Shown here one piece after another: positions 42,459 through 50,682 of a stretch of 64,000 nt of DNA. Under the pieces are notes generated by a model. It did no database searches, was not told the DNA's origin, and saw only the letters and a program-made list of their open reading frames with translations. The stretch lies in contig JBMNTB010000006.1 of the NCBI GenBank assembly GCA_050945515.1, positions 31,034-95,033 on the forward strand, written 5' to 3'. Origin of the DNA: UBA1046 sp050945515 (GTDB lineage: Bacteria; Bacillota; Clostridia; Saccharofermentanales; DTU023). Position 1 is the stretch's first letter; the number at the start of each line of letters is the position of its first letter. A program made the position numbers and the translations under genes.

Positions 42459-43673
42459 TTAAGCCTGTTTACCGGAATTTCTTTCCATTATAGTTTCGTA
42501 TGCCGCCAGTGTATAGGGGTGAGCCGGTAGACCCTGTCGTCGCAGAGCACAAAAGACCTCGTACATACAAAGCAACATTGCGCCATCCAGATCATATTCC
42601 GCTCTCTCCCTGATGGGAGGCAATGACTTGAACTCTCTGCCGTATTCAATCTTGTCCGCTAAATAGATGATCTTTCCCAGATCACTTAATTGCGGATGAG
42701 CAGTTGTATGCCAGCGGATGGCAGAACAAATGTCCGGATCTGAAATACCCAGCTCAGAGCTGATATAGCTGGCACTGGCAGGGGCATGCACAATCTTATC
42801 ATGCAGTTCCTCAAAGCCGTCCCGGCTCAAATCATATTGTTCAGACAGTGGCAGATTCTTTGCTATATCGTGGAGCAAGCCTGCAACCGCAGCTTGTCTG
42901 GGGTCGACATTATGCTTAAGTGCCAGATGAACTGCATATTGCATCACATTCAAAACATGAACCCGCCGTTCCTGATCTAAGAGCGGCCATTGCAGCTGTT
43001 CCAGTCTTTGCAGATATGACCAGTCCTGTTCGTTGAATACGGACATTTCATCAGCAAAGGAAAATACTCGCTGCTCCGACAAAAAATCACTCACGGTGGC
43101 CGGCAGCAGGTGATCCGCACTTTCCCCGGCAATTAGCCTGGCTCTGATCTCCGTACTGGAAATAGTCAATGGCTCCCACTCCAAGAAGTCAATTCGGACC
43201 TGATATTTTTGTCGCAGGCAGTCCGCTACAGCCCGGATTCTTTCGTCTTGGCCGCTTTCCCTAACTGCCACCAACAAGCCAACCTCTTTTAGCAGTTGAG
43301 TAGATTTATACCAATGTCCAATCGCTAACAGCGAATCCGATCCAATAAGCAAATCAATCCTCGCCTCAACTCCGGATTCTTCAAAATACTTATTTTTTAA
43401 ATGTTGTACAGTCCTAATCGTGTAACTGGCACCGGTTTCAGCTATTTCGGCATCAGAAACTGAGACCCTTTCTCCAGAGGAACATAAGGCTAAACTAACT
43501 GTCTCAAAGCGATAGCCCGCAAAAGAAATGCGCCGTTCCTTGTGTGGGGACGGTCCTGTCGGCATAACAATAATCTCATCATATTTACCCAGAGCCGACA
43601 CTTTATTAACCAGTCTGAGATGAGCTAGATGAAAGGGATCAAAAGTACCGCCAAATAGCGCAATCCGGACCAT
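42459..43673 (-). CDS. nadD: NadD-YqeK fusion: nicotinate-nucleotide adenylyltransferase + HD-domain Ap4A hydrolase
   Basis: 404 residues from ATG 43673, which has GAGGTGA just before it; a GTG six bases upstream overlaps that site. The N-terminal ~195 residues are NadD (RIALFGGTFDPFHLAHLRLV, SSTEIRARL), making deamido-NAD. The C-terminal ~185 residues are a YqeK HD domain (AVAGLLHDIAKNLPLSEQYD, HAPASASYISSELG, IRWHTTA, IIYLADKIEYGR). In most Firmicutes these are two adjacent genes; here they form one polypeptide. The purD stop lies 2 bases before the start. Confidence 0.94.
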   Translation of the reverse strand: MVRIALFGGTFDPFHLAHLRLVNKVSALGKYDEIIVMPTGPSPHKERRISFAGYRFETVSLALCSSGERVSVSDAEIAETGASYTIRTVQHLKNKYFEESGVEARIDLLIGSDSLLAIGHWYKSTQLLKEVGLLVAVRESGQDERIRAVADCLRQKYQVRIDFLEWEPLTISSTEIRARLIAGESADHLLPATVSDFLSEQRVFSFADEMSVFNEQDWSYLQRLEQLQWPLLDQERRVHVLNVMQYAVHLALKHNVDPRQAAVAGLLHDIAKNLPLSEQYDLSRDGFEELHDKIVHAPASASYISSELGISDPDICSAIRWHTTAHPQLSDLGKIIYLADKIEYGREFKSLPPIRERAEYDLDGAMLLCMYEVFCALRRQGLPAHPYTLAAYETIMERNSGKQA

Positions 43674-43675
43674 CT

Positions 43676-44950
43676 TCACCTCAGACTTCCGCCAATATCA
43701 TGACGATAGACATTATTTTTAAAATTGATTTTGGCTAGTTCGGCATAGGCCTTGGCTATCGCAGAATTCAAATTACCGGCCTGGGCTGAAACTCCGAGTA
43801 CTCTGCCGCCGGCGGTAGCAAACTGTCCATTAGTTTTCTCAGTTCCGGAATGATAGACAAAGGCGTCTCGCACATTATCTAACCCCGAGATAGTATAGCC
43901 TGTCTGATATTGGCCCGGATATCCCTGTGAAGCCATCATCACAACGCAACTGAAATCACCGCTGTATTCCAGCCGGTGTTTGTCAAGCTCTCCCGCCATA
44001 GTGGCTTTGAACAGCGTATAAAGATCGTTTTTAACCAGAGGCAATACGGCCTGAGCCTCAGGATCGCCAAAGCGCGCGTTAAATTCAATCACATAGGGTC
44101 CGTTATCAGTTAGCATCAGACCACCGTAAAGTACGCCCTTGAAAGGAGTACCGAGCCGATCCATCTCAGCAATCACCGGCTGGAAGATAGTATTAAGGAT
44201 TCTCTCCTGTAATTCAGCATCAACTTCAGCTATAGGAGCAATTGCACCCATGCCTCCGGTATTGGGTCCGGTATCGCCATCGCCAATCCGTTTGTGATCT
44301 CTGGAACTGGGCAAAGGCAGCAGATTCTTCCCATCACTAAAGCAGAGTATTGTCACTTCCGGACCAGTCAGAAACTCTTCAATTAAAATATTATTTCCAG
44401 CCTGACCGAAAATCCGATTTTCCATCAGATCTGTCACAGCCTGCGCAGCTTCTGTCCGATCCTTGCAGATCAGAACACCTTTCCCTTGGGCCAGTCCGTC
44501 AGCCTTAATTACAATGGGATAAATACAATCAGCCAAAAAGGTTACGGCCTCTTGGGACGAGCTGCATATTTTTGCTGCCGCAGTAGGAATAGACAGGCGG
44601 TTCATAATTTCTTTGGCAAAGACCTTGCTGGATTCAAGCTTAGCCGCTGCCGCAGAGGGGCCGAAAGCTTTAACTCCCGCCGCTTCTAACCTGTCCACCA
44701 GCCCCAGAGCCAGTGGATCATCCGGCGTTACAACTACCAGATCACACTGCAATCTAACAGCCAAACTTACTTGTGCGTCAATATCGGTCGCCTTGACGGC
44801 AGGATGGCAGATTGCCAGCTCAGAGATACCGCCGTTGCCCGGAGCACAATGCAATTCTGCAATTTCCGGACTTCTCGACAGGGCATGAATCACAGCATGT
44901 TCACGTCCGCCGCCACCAACCACCAAAACAATATCACCGTTTTTCGGCAT
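43676..44950 (-). CDS. purD: Phosphoribosylamine-glycine ligase
   Basis: 424 residues, ATP-grasp enzyme of purine synthesis step 2. Motifs LVVGGGGREHAVIHAL, PIVIKADGLAQGKGVLIC, GDTGPNTGGMGAIAP and VIEFNARFGDPEAQAVLP. A strong AGGAGGAG site precedes the ATG. It follows purH by 12 bases. Confidence 0.97.
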   Translation of the reverse strand: MPKNGDIVLVVGGGGREHAVIHALSRSPEIAELHCAPGNGGISELAICHPAVKATDIDAQVSLAVRLQCDLVVVTPDDPLALGLVDRLEAAGVKAFGPSAAAAKLESSKVFAKEIMNRLSIPTAAAKICSSSQEAVTFLADCIYPIVIKADGLAQGKGVLICKDRTEAAQAVTDLMENRIFGQAGNNILIEEFLTGPEVTILCFSDGKNLLPLPSSRDHKRIGDGDTGPNTGGMGAIAPIAEVDAELQERILNTIFQPVIAEMDRLGTPFKGVLYGGLMLTDNGPYVIEFNARFGDPEAQAVLPLVKNDLYTLFKATMAGELDKHRLEYSGDFSCVVMMASQGYPGQYQTGYTISGLDNVRDAFVYHSGTEKTNGQFATAGGRVLGVSAQAGNLNSAIAKAYAELAKINFKNNVYRHDIGGSLR

Positions 44951-44962
44951 CAGACCCTCCTC

Positions 44963-46504
44963 CTAGTGACGGAAATGCCGCACTCCTGTCATAACCATGG
45001 GTAAATTATTAGCATCACAGTATTCTATACTTTCAGTATCTCTCAGTGAGCCGCCGGGCTGGATAATTGCAGCTACACCGGCCCGATGTGCCTCTGTCAC
45101 AGTATCCGCAAAAGGGAAAAAAGCATCGGAAGCCAAGATCGCTCCTTGAGCCTTAGCGCCCGCTTGCTCAATAGCAATCCGAGCAGACTGCACTCTATTC
45201 ATCTGACCGGCACCAATGCCTACGGTCGCACCATCTTTGACCAGGACAATCGCATTGGACTTAACATGCTTGACGACTTTCATGCCAAAGAGCAGATCGG
45301 AAGTCTGTGTCTCCGACGGCTTGACCCTAGTCGGCACTGACCAGTTCTGATCATCAGCTTCATTATCTTCATCTTGTACGAGCAAACCGCCTAAGATATC
45401 CTTTAGCTTCTTCCGGCAAAAGCCCTCTGCAAGATCAGGCAATTTCAGTAGGCGCAGATTCGGTTTTTGCTTCAATATTTCTAAAGCCTCTGCTGTAAAA
45501 TCCGGGGCGACAACTACTTCTAAAAATATTTCGTTCATCTTGACTGCTACATCAGCTTCTACAATCCTATTGGCAGCAACAATACCACCGAAGATAGAAA
45601 CCGGGTCGCATTCATAGGCCTTGGTCCAAGCGCCAATTAAATCTTCGCAGACTCCGACTCCGCAGGGATTGGCGTGCTTGACTGCAACAATACAAGGCTG
45701 ATCGAATTCACGGACCAACGCCAGCGCGGCATCAGTATCCGCAAGATTGTTGTAGGACAACTCCTTACCGGATAACTGGTCAGCACCGGTCAGTGAGCCT
45801 GGAACCGGAAGGGCTGCCTGATAATAATCAGCTCCCTGCTGCGGATTCTCACCATAGCGAAGTTTGGCTAAATGGATATAGCTAGGAGTATATGTCGCGC
45901 CCGTCTCCAAATTGAGCCCGGCACTTTTCGCCTCAGAGCGCAACCATTCAGCAATGACAGCATCATAGGCAGCAGTTTGCTCGAAAACCTTGAGTGCTAA
46001 TTCAAAGCGTAAATCCATACCCGCCTCACCTGCACTCAAGCTTTCGATCACACGATCATAATCCAGAGGATCACAGACCACCAGCACATCCTGATAATTC
46101 TTAGCCGCAGCCCTCAGCATTGAAGGTCCGCCGATATCAATTTGTTCAACACATTCCTGTCTGGATTTGCCGGTCTGCAAAACAGTCTGCCGGAATGGAT
46201 AAAGATTAACTGCAATCAGATCAATTGGCTGCATGCCATGCAAATCCATCTGCTCACGATGAGCCGGCAGATCACGCCGGCCCAACAGCGGACCGAAAAT
46301 CATCGGATGCAAAGTCTTAACTCGGCCATCCAAACATTCCGGAAAATTTGTCACCTCATCAACGTGAATAACCGGGATACCGGCTGCCTCAAGATGCGCT
46401 GCCGTCCCCCCGGTTGAGATTATCTCATAGCCCAGCCCATGTAGCCTCCGGGCAAATTCTGTAACTCCTGTCTTATCCGATACACTGATCAATGCTCTTT
46501 TCAT
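44963..46504 (-). CDS. purH: Bifunctional AICAR transformylase/IMP cyclohydrolase
   Basis: 513 residues, last two steps of IMP synthesis. The N-terminal MGS-like cyclohydrolase begins ALISVSDKTGVTEFARRL, with INLYPF-type AVNLYPF and DIGGPSMLRAAAKN. The C-terminal transformylase shows LRYGENPQQGADYY, the Lys-His catalytic motif VKHANPCGVGV and SDAFFPFADTV. The formyl donor depends on folate enzymes such as FolD. Confidence 0.97.
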   Translation of the reverse strand: MKRALISVSDKTGVTEFARRLHGLGYEIISTGGTAAHLEAAGIPVIHVDEVTNFPECLDGRVKTLHPMIFGPLLGRRDLPAHREQMDLHGMQPIDLIAVNLYPFRQTVLQTGKSRQECVEQIDIGGPSMLRAAAKNYQDVLVVCDPLDYDRVIESLSAGEAGMDLRFELALKVFEQTAAYDAVIAEWLRSEAKSAGLNLETGATYTPSYIHLAKLRYGENPQQGADYYQAALPVPGSLTGADQLSGKELSYNNLADTDAALALVREFDQPCIVAVKHANPCGVGVCEDLIGAWTKAYECDPVSIFGGIVAANRIVEADVAVKMNEIFLEVVVAPDFTAEALEILKQKPNLRLLKLPDLAEGFCRKKLKDILGGLLVQDEDNEADDQNWSVPTRVKPSETQTSDLLFGMKVVKHVKSNAIVLVKDGATVGIGAGQMNRVQSARIAIEQAGAKAQGAILASDAFFPFADTVTEAHRAGVAAIIQPGGSLRDTESIEYCDANNLPMVMTGVRHFRH

Positions 46505-46563
46505 ATTTACCTCTTTTTATATACAGCCGGTTTCCGAACAAGTCCCGGCCCCTCATCCGATTA

Positions 46564-47175
46564 TTAAAATGGTTGTCTGCCCCTCTCCTTTGCCTCAGCA
46601 AAAGAGCGGATCACCTGTGGCAGTATTATCTTCTCAGCCTCGTCCATCACGCGTTGCTGCAGACTCAGCGGATCATCGTCCGGCAGCACAGGCACCTCCT
46701 TTTGCAATAGGATCCTGCCCCGGTCATACTCTTCATTCACCAAATGAACGGTCGCTCCCGTCACAGACTCACCTGCAGCCAATACAGCCACATGCGGTCT
46801 GATGCCATACATCCCCTGCCCCCCGTGCTTCGGCAGCAAAGCCGGATGAATATTAATCACTCGCTCCGGAAACTCCCGAATCAACTCAGGCCCAACCTTC
46901 TGCAGATAGCCGGCCAGTACAATCAGGTCTACATCATCTGCCCGCAGCTGCCGCAATATCTCAGAGCTCATCTCTTCCGCTGCAGAATATGTCGAAGGCG
47001 CATAGAGTGAATACGGAATCCTATACTTGAGGGCTCGCCGTTCAGCACCTATTCCCGCTTTAGATGAAATCACCCTGACGATCTTGACATTTTTAAGCTC
47101 GCCGGTTTCAATCGCATCGATAATATTTTGTAAATTCGTGCCGCCTCCGGACACAAAAACAGCTAATCTAAGCAT
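46564..47175 (-). CDS. purN: Phosphoribosylglycinamide formyltransferase
   Basis: 203 residues. LAVFVSGGGTNLQNIID, DLIVLAGYLQKVGPELI and the catalytic NIHPALLP, followed by GATVHLVNEEYDRGRILLQ. Asn-His-Asp catalytic residues are present. The start overlaps the end of purE by 8 bases. Confidence 0.96.
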   Translation of the reverse strand: MLRLAVFVSGGGTNLQNIIDAIETGELKNVKIVRVISSKAGIGAERRALKYRIPYSLYAPSTYSAAEEMSSEILRQLRADDVDLIVLAGYLQKVGPELIREFPERVINIHPALLPKHGGQGMYGIRPHVAVLAAGESVTGATVHLVNEEYDRGRILLQKEVPVLPDDDPLSLQQRVMDEAEKIILPQVIRSFAEAKERGRQPF

Positions 47176-47662
47176 TTAAACTGTCCTGAAGTTTCTGATC
47201 CTTTCTTACTACGGCTTCCGCCATTTCTTGTTTGGCCGCTTTTAGCTTCGCGGCAAGTTCCCGGGATGACAAGGCCAGAATCTGAATCGCCAGTAAAGCA
47301 GCGTTCTTGGCACCATCAATAGCTACTGTGGCAACCGGAATGCCGGGCGGCATCTGTACCATCGCATACAAGGCATCCAGACCATTTAAGGCGCCACCTG
47401 CAATGGGCAAACCGATCACCGGTAAAATCGTATAGGACGCCAGCACACCTGCCAGATGCGCAGCAAGACCTGCGGCGGCAATAATGACGCCATAGCCTGC
47501 CTCCTCAGCTGTTACGGCCAACTGATGGGCAAGCTCGGGCGTTCGATGTGCCGAACAGACACGGGTGGAATATTCAACACCGAAATCATCCAGAGTCTCT
47601 AAACAAGGCCTTAACTTTGGCAAATCGGAATCGCTGCCCATAACAACCAATACTTTTAGCAT
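47168..47662 (-). CDS. purE: N5-carboxyaminoimidazole ribonucleotide mutase
   Basis: 164 residues, class I PurE: VVMGSDSDLPKLRPCLE, RVCSAHRTPELAHQL, IIAAAGLAAHLAGVLAS and PIAGGALNGLDALYAMVQMP. The active-site SAHRTP histidine is intact. First pur gene of the purE-N-H-D series, 10 bases downstream of prfB. purK, purC, purF, purM and purL are not in the window. Confidence 0.96.
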   Translation of the reverse strand: MLKVLVVMGSDSDLPKLRPCLETLDDFGVEYSTRVCSAHRTPELAHQLAVTAEEAGYGVIIAAAGLAAHLAGVLASYTILPVIGLPIAGGALNGLDALYAMVQMPPGIPVATVAIDGAKNAALLAIQILALSSRELAAKLKAAKQEMAEAVVRKDQKLQDSLNA

Positions 47663-47672
47663 ATCGCCCTCC

Positions 47673-48785
47673 TCATTTTTGTATCTTGTCGCCGGCTAAA
47701 TAGGCATAGATAAAATCATCAATGTCGCCGTTCATAACCGCTTCGATATCCGACTTCTCACAACCGGTCCGGTGATCTTTAACCATTGTATATGGACAAA
47801 AAACATAGGATCTGATCTGACTGCCCCAGCCAATCTCCAGCATATCGCCTTTCAGATCTTCAATCCTGTCCATATGCCGCTGCCTGGCCAGGGTATATAG
47901 CTTCGCTTTCAACATGCGCAGAGCGGTCTCACGGTTTTGAATCTGTGATCGCTCATTTTGACAGGATACAACTATACCGGTCGGCAAATGCGTCATTCTG
48001 ACAGCAGAAGACGTCTTATTCACATGTTGACCTCCAGCCCCCGAGGCGCGAAAGACATCAATCTTGAGATCATCATCTTTGATCTCAATTACAATCGAAT
48101 CATCAAGCTCAGGCAAAACCTCCGTGGAAGCAAATGATGTATGGCGTCTGCCGGAAGAATCAAAAGGAGAAATTCTTACCAGCCGATGAACGCCGTGCTC
48201 AGAACGGAGATAACCATAGGCATTTTCACCGCTCAGCTTAAAAGTAATACTCTTAATTCCAGCCTCATCGCCATCCAGCCAATCTAGAACCTGTACCTCA
48301 TAATCATTGCTCTCCGCCCAGCGCGAATACATGCGGTAGAGCATCTCACACCAGTCCTGAGCTTCTGTTCCGCCCGCTCCGGCATGAAGTGTGACAATTG
48401 CATTGGCAGAATCGTGTTCTTCGGTGAGCAATGTTCTCAGACGCATATGTTCGAAGTCACGGCTCCATTTCTTTAACGCGGCAGCTATTTCAGGGATTAC
48501 CTCCCTATCCCCTTCCTCCGCTCCCAGTTCGCACAGCACCGTAAGATCATCCAAGGCATTAAGCAGTCTATAATACTCGGCAGATTTATTGGTAATCACA
48601 CTGATGCGTTTCTGCGTAACGCGGGCCTGATCAGGATCGGACCAAAAATCAGGATCAGATGTCAGACGGGTTAGTTCTTTCAACTCTGCCTGCTCACTAT
48701 CTAAATTCAGAGCGCGTTCTAAGTCCAGCAGCTCCTGTTTGCGTTGTTCTATATCAATCTTAAATTGTTCAAATTCCAATATCAC
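47673..48785 (-). CDS. prfB: Peptide chain release factor 2, without programmed frameshift
   Basis: 370 residues in one uninterrupted frame from a GTG with AAGGAG 8 bases upstream. The stop-codon recognition tripeptide SPF is in VRISPFDSSGRRHTS, which marks RF2, and the catalytic GGQ is in GAGGQHVNKTSSAVR. It releases peptides at UGA and UAA. In many bacteria the gene has an in-frame UGA near codon 25 that autoregulates synthesis; none is present. Confidence 0.96.
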   Translation of the reverse strand: MILEFEQFKIDIEQRKQELLDLERALNLDSEQAELKELTRLTSDPDFWSDPDQARVTQKRISVITNKSAEYYRLLNALDDLTVLCELGAEEGDREVIPEIAAALKKWSRDFEHMRLRTLLTEEHDSANAIVTLHAGAGGTEAQDWCEMLYRMYSRWAESNDYEVQVLDWLDGDEAGIKSITFKLSGENAYGYLRSEHGVHRLVRISPFDSSGRRHTSFASTEVLPELDDSIVIEIKDDDLKIDVFRASGAGGQHVNKTSSAVRMTHLPTGIVVSCQNERSQIQNRETALRMLKAKLYTLARQRHMDRIEDLKGDMLEIGWGSQIRSYVFCPYTMVKDHRTGCEKSDIEAVMNGDIDDFIYAYLAGDKIQK

Positions 48786-48829
48786 TTATTTTCTCCTTTA
48801 TGCTCATGTAGATTCCAGGCATAAAGTCG

Positions 48830-49573
48830 TCAGAGATCGTCCCATTTGTCATCCGTCGACCTAATACTCAATTGAGAGAGATAGATAATGCCGTTGAGGC
48901 GTCCTGAAGCAAGCGTCCGAAAAGCAAAAAAGAAACCCATCAGCAGACTTCCCGCCCAGGCTGAACTGGCCAGGATTCCTACTAAAAATTGTGCCAAAAA
49001 GCGCAGAAGAAATGTAACAGCAATAACGCTAGTAAATATCTGTAGCTTATATCCTTTGGTCAAGCGCCAACTTTGTTCCATGGCTTTAGATAATGACTGT
49101 CGCTCCAAAACCAATTTAAGCGGCACAAAATAGAAAGCAGACATAAAAAAATAATAGGGAATCTCCAGTAAAAGGATTGACAAAAGATGAATCCCGCCGC
49201 AGATGCAGGAAAAAATTATCAAGGGAAATATTTTGCGCAGAACCTGCGGCAGGGCAGATTTTTGCTCTTTACGGATTACATTGCCAACCATAGTTGCCGC
49301 ATAACTTACAGCTAGTATAAAACCCATAAGCAGAACCAGCGGATAAAGTGACATATAGACATAAAATATAGGATCAATTTCCGGCAACGCCAGGCTGGGA
49401 TTGATCAGCCACTCCGTAATCTGCAGCAAAATCCTGGTCTGCAAATCTTTGCCGGACAAACCCATCATCAGTGCGGAATATGCCAGGAAGAGCACAAAAA
49501 ACCAGGACTGAACATGACGTTCAGGCTCCAGCTCATAAAATTTATAGGCGTTAAATACACTAATCCTTCGCAT
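48830..49573 (-). CDS. Multi-pass membrane protein, DUF975-like
   Basis: 247 residues from ATG 49573 with weak GAGAG upstream; a TTG at 49588 is an alternative start. About five to six transmembrane segments, with the conserved-looking loop KLVLERQSLSKAMEQSWRLTKGYK and a cytoplasmic ARG-rich N-terminus. The Gln/Ser-Trp-x-Leu-Thr-Lys-Gly pattern between helices resembles DUF975 and similar Firmicute membrane proteins of unknown function. It lies between the ACT protein gene and prfB on the same strand. Confidence 0.7.
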   Translation of the reverse strand: MRRISVFNAYKFYELEPERHVQSWFFVLFLAYSALMMGLSGKDLQTRILLQITEWLINPSLALPEIDPIFYVYMSLYPLVLLMGFILAVSYAATMVGNVIRKEQKSALPQVLRKIFPLIIFSCICGGIHLLSILLLEIPYYFFMSAFYFVPLKLVLERQSLSKAMEQSWRLTKGYKLQIFTSVIAVTFLLRFLAQFLVGILASSAWAGSLLMGFFFAFRTLASGRLNGIIYLSQLSIRSTDDKWDDL

Positions 49574-49628
49574 TTTATCTCTCGCCAAAATGATAAACTA
49601 TTTCAGCGCGCTCTGTCATTATCTGTTG

Positions 49629-50066
49629 TTATTTATCCATGATTGTAATTGTTCGTATCCCATGTACTCGACGCAATCTGGTCAGCAGCTCAGCCTTTGT
49701 ATCCTTCATTAAGGCATCATCCAATGTGATCAGAACTGTGGACAAACCTTTTATTGCCATATTCTGATGCAGATTGACTATGCGGGCACCGCTATTTGCA
49801 ATCGCCTCTATGGTAGCAGATAGAATTCCTGCAAAATTTTCAATCTGAAGTAATAGGGAAAACATCCTGCCACGTTTGGTCTCAGCAAAAGGTCTGACAG
49901 CATCGCGATATTTATAATAGGCACTGCGGCTGATTTTGACTTGCTGCACCGCACTGTTAACGGAATATACTTCGCCCGAATCAAGCAATTTTTTTACTTC
50001 AATAACCTTGCGGAACACATCCGGCAGAACATCAGCTCTGACAATAAGATACTCGCCCTTTTTCAT
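49629..50066 (-). CDS. PheB-like ACT-domain protein (UPF0735)
   Basis: 145 residues. An N-terminal helix-turn-helix-like region (SVNSAVQQVKISRSAYYKYRD) and a C-terminal ACT domain (SLLLQIENFAGILSATIEAI, then NSGARIVNLHQN). Proteins of this kind are called PheB; they probably sense an amino acid, but their role is not settled. The ATG overlaps the end of the upstream pyrophosphatase gene by 4 bases. Confidence 0.88.
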   Translation of the reverse strand: MKKGEYLIVRADVLPDVFRKVIEVKKLLDSGEVYSVNSAVQQVKISRSAYYKYRDAVRPFAETKRGRMFSLLLQIENFAGILSATIEAIANSGARIVNLHQNMAIKGLSTVLITLDDALMKDTKAELLTRLRRVHGIRTITIMDK

Positions 50067-50668
50067 TTATTGTCCATCTCCTCTTCAAAGTCTTGCAAAA
50101 AATCTCTAAATTTTGCAATGGCAATCCCTCTATGACTAATTTTATTTTTATCTTCCGGCAACATTTCTGCTGTCGTTAAACCGATATCCGGAATATAAAA
50201 GACAGGATCGTATCCAAAGCCGTTCGTGCCGCGTTTTTGATCTAAAATGACGCCTTCAACCTGACCCGAGAAATAATAAGCTTCATCGTTACAAATAAAG
50301 CACAGGGCACAGTGAAAACTGGCAGTCCACTGCTGTTTCGGATATGGCTTTAACAAAGACCACAAAGTTTCAATTTTGTCAGCATAACTCGTTTTGACAC
50401 CGGCAAATCTTGCAGTATATAAACCGGGAGCACCATCCAGCAAATCTACTGATAGACCGGTATCATCAGCCAGTACCGGGCAGCGACAAAAATCAAAAAC
50501 CGCTTTTGCCTTGAGATAGGCATTTTCACGATAACTGACCCCTTCCTCGGCAATTTCCTTGGTGAACCCAGCTTCAGCCATGCTCATCAACTCGCAACCG
50601 GTAGGTTCAAGTAATGATCTCAACTCGGCCAGTTTATCTGAATTGTTCGTAGCTATAATTATCTTCAT
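50063..50668 (-). CDS. rdgB: XTP/dITP pyrophosphatase (RdgB/HAM1)
   Basis: 201 residues from ATG 50668 (GGAG six bases before); a GTG one codon upstream is possible. KIIIATNNSDKLAELRSLL, VLADDTGLSVDLLDGAPGLYTARFAG, TNGFGYDPVFY and KNKISHRGIAIAKF are the family motifs. It hydrolyses non-canonical purine nucleotides, cleaning the nucleotide pool; fitting in a run that contains purine biosynthesis. Confidence 0.95.
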   Translation of the reverse strand: MKIIIATNNSDKLAELRSLLEPTGCELMSMAEAGFTKEIAEEGVSYRENAYLKAKAVFDFCRCPVLADDTGLSVDLLDGAPGLYTARFAGVKTSYADKIETLWSLLKPYPKQQWTASFHCALCFICNDEAYYFSGQVEGVILDQKRGTNGFGYDPVFYIPDIGLTTAEMLPEDKNKISHRGIAIAKFRDFLQDFEEEMDNK

Positions 50669-50682
50669 CACAAACTCCAGGA

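Noticed and set aside
47663..47672. Purine riboswitch before purE
   Set aside because: The gap to prfB is 10 bases, too small for any riboswitch.
48786..48829. RF2 programmed frameshift upstream of the GTG start
   Set aside because: Short frames exist, but no CTTTGA slippery site or matching RF2 N-terminus is present.
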